A stretch of 64,000 nucleotides of DNA from Coriobacteriaceae bacterium (lineage in GTDB: Bacteria > Actinomycetota > Coriobacteriia > Coriobacteriales > Coriobacteriaceae), in contig CADFMD010000010.1 of assembly GCA_902835305.1 (NCBI GenBank), positions 1 to 64,000 of the forward strand, written 5' to 3'. The notes under the pieces were generated by a model that searched no databases, was not told the origin of the DNA, and saw nothing but the letters and a program-made list of their open reading frames with translations. Within the stretch, counting starts at the first letter, position 1. Every line of letters starts with the position of its first letter. The position numbers and the translations under genes are program-made. Shown here piece after piece: positions 1 through 8,436 of the stretch.

Positions 1-2596
1 GCCGTCGAACGCCCAGCCCTTGCGGGTCGGGGCGGTCTTGGGCAGCGCGAAGGTGTAACTGTCCTTATCTGCAGTCTTATCTTGCAAAAACTTTTGAGGA
101 TAAGCAGGATCGCATGCGCCATTATCATCAAAAGTCAGCGATAACTTTGCTGCGACCTGCCACATGTGAAAATCATCAGTACTGTCGGCATCCCTGACGC
201 GCTTAAGGTAATAGCCCTCACCAACCGCATCCTCGTTGCCAAGAATAAAAGTGCTTTGCTTAGGTGCATCACCACTAGCTTTGGAGAGTACGTAGTTATC
301 TCCGAGTGACGGCAGTTTCAAATTCTGCCAATTGTTCGGATCCACCGTATTAACAGTAGTCTTCCCTGACGATTCCCCTTTTACAATAAGGGGTATGTCG
401 CCGCCATCATCCGTGCCATCATAGTTATTAGTGACAGCTGGCAGTCTAATTTCAGCGTCATCGCCACGGTAATTTCCTTGGAATAATGCGGGTGCCATTA
501 AGGCAAGTGTGCCCTTATTAATAACGGCACCTTTCAAATTACTTGAACCGTGATCGAAGAGAATGCCCTTACTGCCAATAGAGGTGGTTCCCTTAACGAA
601 AATATCGTTATAGTTTTTCGCAGTATTGTATTGTTGCTCCCAAGTACCATTGATATCGACATAACCATATACGTAGGCTTGAGAGCCAGCTGTCGTCAAA
701 ACGCTGCCCTCATCTACCCGAAGGCCATTGTCTTCAATTAATTCATAGCTAGAAGCATTGTTGCAACCAAATTTGGTCGTTACATTTGTATTCGATTGAC
801 CAGTAATAGCGATCTTATTTACAGAAGAAATCGTACCGGCCGTAATTTCGGAGTTATCAGTAACATTCAATGCAGATGCGTACTTAATATAAGGAATCTC
901 AGCCACAGTCCCTGCAATATTGATTGTGGGAGAAGAAGACCCCTTGGGAAGCCCATAGTACACACCCGTAACGCCCGTAGCTATTTCCGGTCGTCCAGCA
1001 ATATTAATGAAGGAACCGTCAGAAATCGATACATTCTTGTTCGAAGTCAACGAAACGTAGCCAACACTGCCGCTATTCAGACTGATAGATAGCTTTCCTC
1101 TAGCCTTTACGCTCGATCCCTCATCCGACGAATTGGTCAGGTCGTTCTCGCAGAAAACATACCCATGAGAATCGCCCGCTTCATCCCTCAGCTCAACACC
1201 AGAAGCGTTCACGGCGATATCACCGTTTACAGCACTCCACTCTGCTCCATAAATAGAGCCAACATGGGAGCCGTGGACATTAACGGTAATAGATCCGCCA
1301 ACGTTCGCTTTCTTCGAACCTTCAATAAAAGGGACATCATTGGGTATCGATCCACCTTTATCCCAGCCCCAAACATTCTCGTAAGCATCGATAACGACAT
1401 CGCCATCGACCTCATAAACTCCATCTGGGATCATTTGTCCTGCGCCAATTATTGGCCAATTGCTATTAAGACGAAGCGTTTTGTCGGTGTTTTCATAAGT
1501 ACTGCTGCCCGCAATAATATGAATGTTGCCTTTAATAGGCGCAGGGTCACCAAAATGACCGCAAATTTCATTTACCCGACCCGAGCGAACATCAAGCGTC
1601 ACGTTGCCGCGCATCTCGCAACCGTAAGTGCCTTCGATAGCAGGAGAAACTTCGGAGTTGGCATTGTCGTAAACAAGCGTGGCGTTACCACCTACATAAA
1701 CAGCAGGAAAGCCGTTTCCATCGCCGCTCGACCCATCGCCGCGCATGCAACCGGGATTAACGTGATTACCGCTAGCCATGCGAAGGTTACCGCTGATCTC
1801 AAGATAGGTGTCATGCTCGACGGACCCTTGATATGAACCACCGATGACGTCATGAAGGCCAGCGCCACTACCAGGATTGATATATCCAGACGCGGCTATC
1901 ACCACATGTGTGTGATCGACAGTCGACCTATAGCCACCGCCATAAAGTGTTTCAGAGAGGTTGAGCTCGCAGTTACGAGTGAAAACGGTATCGAAACCAT
2001 TGCAATAGAATTTTCCTGAACCAACCACTTCGACGTTGTCAAAAGTACAAGATCCGGAAAGCATGGCACGGTTGGAGAAGTGCAAGGTTGCGCGATTATC
2101 ACCGTCACTCGTCACGGTAATCTTCTTGTTAGCAACGCCGAAAGTCGAAACGTAATCTTGGGTCGGCACCACAAAAGACGAGCCGCCTTTTAGGACAAGT
2201 CTGATCTCCGATAAATTATCGGAGGCGATTTTATTCAGCGCATCCTCAAATGTTGATTGATCATTAACTTGATAAACACCAGATTCTGCTGCATCAGAAT
2301 TCGATTCATCAGATGTTTCATTCACATTCACATCGTTTGACTGCTTATCCGAGACATCAGATTCAGGTTTTTGATCATCACTTGAAACCGTATTGTCGTT
2401 AGACGAAGCCTCGACCGCCCCCCCTTGACCCAGAATCACTATCAGCAGATTCATTAGACAGATTCTCCGAAGTCGTGTTTTGCTGAGGGTCATTATTCAC
2501 TATTACGTCAGCAAATACGCTCGTAGGAATCGTATTAAACACGAACAAAAAAGAGACGAGCCAAACGAGAGCTCGCCTGCAACGTGGCAATCTCAC
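1..2596 (-). CDS. Secreted surface/adhesin-like protein, partial, frame interrupted at a G7 tract
   Basis: A GTG start at 2596 follows AGAAAGG by a good spacing and opens a signal peptide: basic RLPRCRRA, hydrophobic LVWLVSFLFVF, cleavage after SVFA. About 55 codons later a run of seven G (2424-2418) puts the frame into a stop (TAA) after GRGFV. The frame one base away is then free of stops for about 800 codons to the window edge. Reading across with six G gives one protein: signal peptide, Ser/Asp/Asn-rich linker, a long beta-rich region with recurring GNVTLDV, GSITVNV and GNIHII-type strands resembling beta-helix surface proteins, and near the edge an LTFDDNGA...APTRKGWAFDG segment typical of InlB B-repeat/Flg_new modules. 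A second ATG at 2454 (GGAG 10 bases upstream) starts the long frame without a signal peptide. Codon use is AT-richer than the rest of the window. Function inferred as adhesin; C-terminus and any anchor lie outside. Confidence 0.75.
2418..2424 (-). repeat. G7 homopolymer at the frame break of the surface protein
   Basis: Seven consecutive C on the plus strand read as G7 in the coding direction. With seven the signal-peptide frame ends about nine codons later; with six it joins the long downstream frame. The tract sits in the linker just after the signal peptide, where slipped-strand switching would toggle secretion. A sequencing or assembly indel is the main alternative. Confidence 0.7.
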
Positions 2597-2688
2597 AAAC
2601 CGCCCTTTCTACTCAACTGACATGAACCGGTAAAGGGCGACAAAATACCCAGAGGCAAAGGCATATATTTCACTCTTACTGAATGTAC

Positions 2689-2735
2689 TGTCTGGCACAT
2701 TGGTTTTAGTTTAATACCAGTGTTTTGTCTGACAA
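2689..2735. promoter_or_regulatory. Cluster of dyads upstream of the surface-protein gene
   Basis: Three elements are visible about 95-140 bases upstream of the surface-protein start: TGTCTGGCA (2689-2697) repeated as TGTCTGACA (2726-2734); the perfect dyad TTGTC-T-GACAA (2725-2735); and between them an imperfect dyad ACATTGGT-N11-ACCAGTGT (2697-2723). A TATATG on the minus strand (2667-2662) could be the -10 of the surface-protein gene with no good -35, which would suit an activator bound here. The regulator is unknown. Confidence 0.4.
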
Positions 2736-2919
2736 GAGAACGCGTTTATTGCCATGAAATAGAAACGACCAAAAATTAGTGTCACGACCAGCCAGAATTG
2801 ATCGATGTGCATTAATTTCCTAAGACCTAATGAACAAACAATGAACAAACTCCACACCATAGCCATGGGGAAACTAGGAATTCGCCCGGAGAAGACGTTG
2901 AGCTTTTAGTTAAATGGTT

Positions 2920-2947
2920 AAAACGCTTCAGTTTATTGAAGCGTTTT
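2920..2947. promoter_or_regulatory. Perfect 11-bp inverted repeat upstream of adhE
   Basis: AAAACGCTTCA (2920-2930) and TGAAGCGTTTT (2937-2947) form a perfect dyad around a six-base centre. It lies in the 444-base divergent gap between the surface protein and adhE, about 50 bases upstream of the adhE -10. No gene reads into it, so an operator fits better than a terminator. It does not match the usual Rex operator TTGTTAA-N4-TTAACAA closely. Apart from this, the dyad cluster at 2689-2735 and the adhE promoter, I see no gene in 2597-3040. Confidence 0.5.
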
Positions 2948-2991
2948 AGTGTGCCTTTTAGAGGAATCTGACCGTTCGCCGAATAATTTCT

Positions 2992-3000
2992 TGCTATCAT
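2992..3000 (+). promoter_or_regulatory. Extended -10 promoter of adhE
   Basis: TGC followed directly by TATCAT is an extended -10 element; no convincing -35 is seen. The same TGCTATCAT occurs at the rpsB promoter. Predicted leader is about 34 bases and carries AAGGAG (3026-3031) ahead of the adhE ATG. Confidence 0.5.
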
Positions 3001-3040
3001 GCAAGGCGTAGGGTAAATCTCCGATCGCAAGGAGACACAA

Positions 3041-5689
3041 ATGGTGAAAAAGTCACCGGAAAACACTACTCCCGCAATCGTGGACAACGTAGAGGCGCTT
3101 GAGGCTAAGCTCGCTCAGATGCGAGAGGCCCAGGCGCTTTTTGCTACGTACACGCAGGAGCAGGTCGACAAGATCTTCTATGAGGCCGCCATGGCCGCCA
3201 ACAAGGCTCGTATCCCGTTGGCGAAGATGGCCATCGAGGAGACCGGCCGCGGCGTTCTTGAGGACAAGGTCATCAAGAACCACTACGCCGCAGAGTACAT
3301 CTACAACGCTTACAAGAACACCAAGACCTGTGGTGTCCTGGAGCGCGACGAGGCTTATGGCATCACCAAGATCGCCGAGCCCATCGGTATCGTGGGCGCC
3401 GTCATCCCGACGACCAACCCCACCTCCACTGCGATCTTCAAGACGCTGATCAGCCTGAAGACCCGCAACGCCATCATCATCTCCCCGCACCCGGCTGCCG
3501 CCAAGTGCACCATCGCCGCCGCCAAGCTCGTGCTTGACGCCGCCGTCAAGGCCGGCGCCCCCGAGGGTATCATCGGCTGGGTCGATGTCCCCTCCATCGA
3601 GCTGACCAACATGGTCATGCGCGACGTCGACATCATCCTCGCCACCGGTGGCCCGGGCATGGTCAAGGCCGCCTACTCCTCGGGCAAGCCCGCCCTAGGC
3701 GTTGGCGCCGGTAACACCCCGGTCGTCATCGACGACACCGCCGACGTGCTGCTCGCCGTCAACTCCATCATCCACTCCAAGACCTTCGACAACGGCATGA
3801 TCTGCGCTTCCGAGCAGTCCGTGACCGTCATCGACACCATCTATGACCAGGTTAAGGCCGAGTTCCAGAAGCGCGGCTGCTACTTCGTCAAGCAGGGTGC
3901 CGAGATGGAGGCACTGCGTGCCGCCATGTTCAAGAATGGCGCCCTCGATCACCGCATCCCCGGCATGGCTGCTGCCAAGATCGCTGAGCTCGCCGGCATC
4001 GAGGTTCCCGCCAAGACCAAGATCCTGATCGCCGAGGTCACCTCCACCGACCCCGCCAAGGAGGAGTTCTCCCACGAGAAGCTCTCCCCGGTCCTGGCCA
4101 TGTATCACGCCAAGGACTTCCAGGAGGCCGTCGACAAGGCCGAGCACCTGGTGCTCGCCGGTGGCCCGGGCCACACCGCCTCTCTGTACGTGCACCCCGC
4201 CCAGGCCGAGAAGATCAGCCTGTTCGAGCACGTCATGAAGGCCTGCCGTATCGTCATCAACACCCCGTCCTCGCACGGCGGCATCGGTGATCTGTACAAC
4301 TTTGGCATGAAGCCGTCTCTGACCCTGGGCTGCGGCTCCTGGGGTGGCAACTCCGTCTCCGAGAACGTTGGGGTGAAGCACTTGATCAACGTTAAGACTG
4401 TGGCCGAGCGCCGTGAGAACATGCTGTGGTTCCGCGCTCCCGAGAAGGTCTACTTCAAGAAGGGTTCCACGCCCGTCGCTCTCGACGAGCTCGGTACCGT
4501 CATGGGCAAGAAGCGCGCCTTCATCGTCACCGACCAGTTCCTCTTCAAGAATGGCAACACCCGCGCCATCGAGGCCAAGCTCGACGAGATGGGCATCGCC
4601 CACGACTGCTTCTACGACGTCGAGCCCGATCCGTCGCTGCAGTGCGCACGTCGCGGCGCCAAGCAGATGGCTCTCTTTGAGCCGGACGTCATCATCGCCG
4701 TCGGCGGTGGCTCCGCTATGGACGCCGGCAAGATCATGTGGATGATGTACGAGCACCCCGAGTGCAAGTTTGAGGACATGGCCATGGACTTCATGGACAT
4801 CCGCAAGCGTATCTTCACTTTCCCCGAGATGGGCAAGAAGGCCTACTTCGTCGCCGTCCCGACCTCTTCGGGTACCGGCTCCGAGTGCACGCCGTTCGCC
4901 ATCATCACCGACAAGGAGACCGGCATCAAGTGGCCGCTCGCCGACTACGCGCTGCTCCCCAACATGGCTATCGTCGACGCCGACAACTGCATGACCGCCC
5001 CGCGCGGCCTGACCGCTGCCTCCGGCATCGACGTCATGACCCACGCCATCGAGTCCTACGTCTCCATCATGGCTTCCGACTACACCAAGGGCCTCTCCGA
5101 GCGCGCTGCTAAGCTCGTCTTCGAGAACCTGCCCTCCAGCTTCACGAACGGCGCCAAGGACCCGCATGCCCGCGAGGAGATGCACAACGCCTCTTGCATG
5201 GCCGGTATGGCCTTCGCCAACGCCTTCCTGGGCCTCAACCACTCCATGGCTCACAAGCTCGGCGCTTTCCATCACCTGCCCCACGGCCTCGCAAACGCTG
5301 TCATCCTGACCCGCGTTATGCGCTACAACGCCGCCGAGGCTCCCGTCAAGATGGGTACCTTCTCCCAGTATCCTTACCCCAACGCGCTGCACAACTACGC
5401 CGAGATGGCCAAGTACTGCGGCATCGAGGGCAAGGACGACAAGGAGGTTTTCGAGAACTTCATCACGAAGCTCGAGGAACTCAAGGACTTCATCGGCGTC
5501 AAGAAGACCATCGCCGACTACGGTGTTGACGAGCAGTACTTCCTCGACACCCTCGACGAGATGACCGAGCAGGCATTCAACGACCAGTGCACCGGCGCAA
5601 ACCCGCGCTACCCGCTCATGAGCGAGATCAAGGAGCTCTACCTGGACGCCTACTACGGCCGCGAGCCTCAGGACTACGCCGTCTGCTAG
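3041..5689 (+). CDS. adhE: Bifunctional acetaldehyde-CoA/alcohol dehydrogenase AdhE
   Basis: Converts acetyl-CoA to acetaldehyde and then ethanol with two NADH, regenerating NAD+ in fermentation. The 882-residue length is that of full AdhE. The N-terminal half is a CoA-acylating aldehyde dehydrogenase with catalytic Cys255 in DNGMICASEQ. The C-terminal half is an iron-dependent alcohol dehydrogenase with the nucleotide motif GGGSAMDAGK and the metal-ligand segment LNHSMAHKLGAFHHLPHG. The start is set by AAGGAG nine bases upstream. Very strong codon bias suggests high expression. It is preceded by a palindrome that may be its operator and followed by a GC-rich hairpin. Long antisense frames across it are codon-bias shadows. 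Confidence 0.97.
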   Translation: MVKKSPENTTPAIVDNVEALEAKLAQMREAQALFATYTQEQVDKIFYEAAMAANKARIPLAKMAIEETGRGVLEDKVIKNHYAAEYIYNAYKNTKTCGVLERDEAYGITKIAEPIGIVGAVIPTTNPTSTAIFKTLISLKTRNAIIISPHPAAAKCTIAAAKLVLDAAVKAGAPEGIIGWVDVPSIELTNMVMRDVDIILATGGPGMVKAAYSSGKPALGVGAGNTPVVIDDTADVLLAVNSIIHSKTFDNGMICASEQSVTVIDTIYDQVKAEFQKRGCYFVKQGAEMEALRAAMFKNGALDHRIPGMAAAKIAELAGIEVPAKTKILIAEVTSTDPAKEEFSHEKLSPVLAMYHAKDFQEAVDKAEHLVLAGGPGHTASLYVHPAQAEKISLFEHVMKACRIVINTPSSHGGIGDLYNFGMKPSLTLGCGSWGGNSVSENVGVKHLINVKTVAERRENMLWFRAPEKVYFKKGSTPVALDELGTVMGKKRAFIVTDQFLFKNGNTRAIEAKLDEMGIAHDCFYDVEPDPSLQCARRGAKQMALFEPDVIIAVGGGSAMDAGKIMWMMYEHPECKFEDMAMDFMDIRKRIFTFPEMGKKAYFVAVPTSSGTGSECTPFAIITDKETGIKWPLADYALLPNMAIVDADNCMTAPRGLTAASGIDVMTHAIESYVSIMASDYTKGLSERAAKLVFENLPSSFTNGAKDPHAREEMHNASCMAGMAFANAFLGLNHSMAHKLGAFHHLPHGLANAVILTRVMRYNAAEAPVKMGTFSQYPYPNALHNYAEMAKYCGIEGKDDKEVFENFITKLEELKDFIGVKKTIADYGVDEQYFLDTLDEMTEQAFNDQCTGANPRYPLMSEIKELYLDAYYGREPQDYAVC

Positions 5690-5706
5690 TTTTAGCACGG
5701 TTTTTA

Positions 5707-5745
5707 ACGGCGGGGGTGCACGGGTGTTTCACACACCCCCGCCGT
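5707..5745 (+). terminator. Hairpin after adhE
   Basis: A perfect 12-bp stem, ACGGCGGGGGTG with CACCCCCGCCGT, follows the adhE stop by about 17 bases. The trailing sequence is poor in T, so it may terminate weakly or stabilise the adhE 3' end and let some transcription reach the next gene. Confidence 0.65.
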
Positions 5746-5777
5746 CGCTTCTATCGCATCGTTGAAAGGATGCAACC

Positions 5778-6542
5778 ATGCTGCTACCCGATTCCAAGAC
5801 CGAGCTCGTCCGCCGTGGCAACAAGGTCGTTTACGACCTGGGCGACAAGATCGTCAAGGTCTTTAACGAGACCAAGCCTGTCTCCGACGTGTTCAACGAG
5901 GCTTTGAATCTTGCCCGCATCAATGAGTGCGGCATCCGCAGCCCCAAGGCTCTCGAGGTTTCCCAGCTCGAGAACGCCAACGGCTGGGCGCTCGTGACCG
6001 AGAAGGTTCCGGGCACCACCCTTGCCGAGAAGATGACTGCTGAGCCCCAGCGCTTTGGTGAGTATCTCGAGATGTTCGTCGACCTCCAGATCGAGATCCA
6101 CGGCTATACCTCCCCGCTGCTCAACCGTCAGCGCGACAAGTTCGCCCGCATGATCGACAGCCTTGATCAGCTCAATGCCACCACGCGCTACAACCTTCAG
6201 GAGCGTCTGGACGGCATGACCAAGGAGTTCAAGGTCTGCCACGGCGACTTCAACCCCTCCAACGTCATCGTCGGCGACGACGGCCAACTCTATGTGTGCG
6301 ACTGGGCACACGCCACCCAGGGCTCCCCTGCTGCCGACGTTGCCACCACCTACCTGCTCTTCGCCCTCAACAGCAAGGACCAGGCTGAGGCCTACTTGGA
6401 GCTCTACTGCGACCGCGCCGACATGCCCATGCAGGTCGTGCGTCAGTGGACGAGCATCGTCGCCGCTTCCGAGCTCGCTCGTAAGCGCAACGTGAACGAT
6501 GAGTTCCTGAAGAACTGGATCGACGTCGTCGATTATCAGTAA
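5778..6542 (+). CDS. Aminoglycoside phosphotransferase-family small-molecule kinase
   Basis: A 254-residue protein of the APH/choline-kinase fold. The catalytic loop CHGDFNPSNV (HGDxxxxN) and the metal-binding CDWAHA segment are intact, so it should be an active ATP-dependent kinase. The N-terminal lobe (about residues 10-60) has the beta-rich nucleotide-binding pattern, including DKIVKVF with the likely ATP Lys. AAAGG precedes the ATG. It lies 88 bases after adhE in the same direction, separated by a hairpin, and has its own terminator. The substrate cannot be told from sequence; similar stand-alone APH proteins in gut anaerobes are mostly uncharacterised, and a drug-resistance role should not be assumed. 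Confidence 0.8.
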   Translation: MLLPDSKTELVRRGNKVVYDLGDKIVKVFNETKPVSDVFNEALNLARINECGIRSPKALEVSQLENANGWALVTEKVPGTTLAEKMTAEPQRFGEYLEMFVDLQIEIHGYTSPLLNRQRDKFARMIDSLDQLNATTRYNLQERLDGMTKEFKVCHGDFNPSNVIVGDDGQLYVCDWAHATQGSPAADVATTYLLFALNSKDQAEAYLELYCDRADMPMQVVRQWTSIVAASELARKRNVNDEFLKNWIDVVDYQ

Positions 6543-6576
6543 TATCTGAGCGATTTATTTCGCATCGGAGGCACAA

Positions 6577-6613
6577 GAAAACCCCGCAGCTCATATGGGC
6601 TGTGGGGTTTTCT
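6577..6613 (+). terminator. Terminator after the APH-family kinase
   Basis: GAAAACCCC-G-CAGC pairs with GGCTG-T-GGGGTTTTC around a short loop, ending in a T run. The A run on the 5' side could make it work in both directions between the convergent kinase gene and proS. Confidence 0.8.
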
Positions 6614-6639
6614 TTACCCATCGAGTTTATTCCAACAAA

Positions 6640-6681
6640 ATAGACTGCTCCGCATCTCATCCTAAGAGAGATACGGAGCAG
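6640..6681 (-). terminator. Terminator of the proS end of the operon
   Basis: CTGCTCCGCATCTC (6645-6658) pairs with GAGATACGGAGCAG (6668-6681) with one mismatch. On the minus strand it is followed by TCTATTTTG, giving a usable U tract about 35 bases past the proS stop. Confidence 0.75.
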
Positions 6682-6714
6682 CCCCGCAATTACATCTAAT
6701 AGCAGAAACGTCGA

Positions 6715-8436
6715 TTAACGGCGGGCCGCCTTAACAAGCTCGGCAATCTTGGCGACGACCTCGTCGATCGCCACGTCCTCACGCTCGCCCGTGGCACGGT
6801 CCTTGAGCTCCACAGTACCATTCTTGAGGCCACGCTTGCCAAGCACGACCTGATACGGGAAGCCCATGAGGTCGTTATCGGCAAACTTAAAGCCAGGACG
6901 CTCGTCACGGTCATCGACGACAACCTCGATACCCTCGGCGCACAGGCCCTCGACGATTTGGTCGCAAACGTTAGCGCACTCCTCCTTCTTGGGATCGAGC
7001 GGAATCACCGCGACCTCGTACGGGGCAACGGAGACCGGCCAGACGATGCCGTGTTCGTCGTTGTGCTGCTCCACGACGGCAGCAAGCGAGCGGGACACAC
7101 CAACGCCGTAGCAACCCATGATAAGCGGCTTCTCCTTGCCGTCCTCGTCCATAAAGGTGGCGCCCATGGCCTCGGAATACTTGGTACCCAGCTGGAAGAC
7201 CTGCGAGACCTCGATGCCGCGAGCAGCAGAGAGCGGCTTGCCGCAGTGCGGGCAGGGATCGCCGGCAACGACGGTTACCAGGTCGGCCCACTCGTCGACG
7301 GTAAAGTCGCGCTCGGGGCAGGCACCGGTAAAGTGATAATCGACCTCGTTGGCACCGCAGGCCCACTGCTTGGACTCGCGCAGGCTCTCGTCGCACACCA
7401 GGCGAATGCCCTCGGGCAGGTTAACCGGTCCGATAAAGCCCTTATGCAGACCGTAGGTCTGGAGCTCCTCATCAGTCATCATGCGATAGGCCTTGCCAAA
7501 GACATGCTCGGCCTTGCAATCGTTGAGCTCGTGGTCGCCCGGAACAATGGCCACGACGGGCTTGCCCTCGGCGTCGAGGAGTGCCAGAGACTTGCGCGTG
7601 CCGTTCTCGGGGAAGCCGAAGAACTTTGCAACGGCCTCGATGGTGCCCATGCCCGGAGTCTCGACCTTGGTAAGCGTACCGTCGCCAGGACCCTCGGTCA
7701 CAACGACCTTGGTGCTTGCGGCCTCATCGTCGGCAGCGAAGCCGCAATCGTCGCAGTAGACGAGCGAAGCCTCGCCAGCGTCGGCCAAAGCCATGTACTC
7801 GACGGAGGTATCGCCACCGATCTCGCCGGAGTCGGCGACAACGGGCAGAGCCTTGATGTAGCAGCGCTCGCAAATGTTGGCATAGGCCTGCTTCATCTTG
7901 TCGTACTCCTCCTGCAGGCTCTCCTGCGTAGCAGAGAAGCTGTAGGCGTCCTTCATGATGAACTCGCGACCGCGCATCAGGCCAAAACGGGGACGGAACT
8001 CGTCGCGGAACTTGTCCTGAATGTGGTACAGGTTGACGGGCAGCTGCTTATAGGAGCGCAGCTCATTGCGCACTAGGGCCGTGACGGTCTCCTCGTGCGT
8101 GGGTCCGAGCACAAACTCGCGGCCGTGGCGGTCATCAAAGCGCACAAGCTCCTTGCCATAGGCATCGATACGGCCGGACTCACGCCACAGCTCGGCATCG
8201 ACCATGATGGGCATCATGAGCTCCTGAGCACCGGCGGCATCCATCTCGTCGCGCACGATGTTCTCGATCTTGCGGATCGAGCGCCAAGCGAGCGGCAGAT
8301 AGGAATACAGGCCGGCGGCCTCCTTGCGGATCATGCCAGCGCGAAGCAGCAGACGGTGGCTCGCTAGCTCGGCATCCGCCGGATCCTCTTTGAGCGTCGG
8401 CGCATAGAGCTTAGACATATACATTGCTCGGGTCAT
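6715..8436 (-). CDS. proS: Prolyl-tRNA synthetase (bacterial type, with editing insertion)
   Basis: Charges tRNA-Pro with proline. The 573 residues match the long bacterial ProRS with an editing domain inserted between class II motifs 2 and 3. Visible features are motif 1 around LYSYLPLAWRSIRKIENIVRDEM, motif 2 in FRDEFRPRFGLMRGREFIMKD, and motif 3 in GCYGVGVSRSLAAVVEQ; a C-terminal anticodon domain follows. The ATG directly abuts the ispG stop (TAAATG) and uses GAGGAG inside the ispG tail, so the two are translationally coupled. It is the last gene of the long minus-strand block and ends at a terminator. Confidence 0.96.
   Translation of the reverse strand: MTRAMYMSKLYAPTLKEDPADAELASHRLLLRAGMIRKEAAGLYSYLPLAWRSIRKIENIVRDEMDAAGAQELMMPIMVDAELWRESGRIDAYGKELVRFDDRHGREFVLGPTHEETVTALVRNELRSYKQLPVNLYHIQDKFRDEFRPRFGLMRGREFIMKDAYSFSATQESLQEEYDKMKQAYANICERCYIKALPVVADSGEIGGDTSVEYMALADAGEASLVYCDDCGFAADDEAASTKVVVTEGPGDGTLTKVETPGMGTIEAVAKFFGFPENGTRKSLALLDAEGKPVVAIVPGDHELNDCKAEHVFGKAYRMMTDEELQTYGLHKGFIGPVNLPEGIRLVCDESLRESKQWACGANEVDYHFTGACPERDFTVDEWADLVTVVAGDPCPHCGKPLSAARGIEVSQVFQLGTKYSEAMGATFMDEDGKEKPLIMGCYGVGVSRSLAAVVEQHNDEHGIVWPVSVAPYEVAVIPLDPKKEECANVCDQIVEGLCAEGIEVVVDDRDERPGFKFADNDLMGFPYQVVLGKRGLKNGTVELKDRATGEREDVAIDEVVAKIAELVKAARR

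Noticed and set aside
796..1836. Plus-strand frames inside the surface-protein region
   Set aside because: The minus strand is continuously open here with sensible protein content; the plus-strand frames have no RBS and no recognisable sequence.
2827..3087. 86-residue minus-strand frame across the adhE start
   Set aside because: It overlaps the adhE promoter and coding start and shows no family resemblance or upstream signals.
3695..5698. 667-residue open frame antisense to adhE
   Set aside because: It mirrors the GC-rich third positions of adhE, is dominated by Val/Leu/Gly/Asp/His, and has no RBS or recognisable domain.
5778..6542. Antibiotic-resistance gene
   Set aside because: The APH fold is shared by many metabolic kinases; nothing in the sequence indicates an aminoglycoside substrate.
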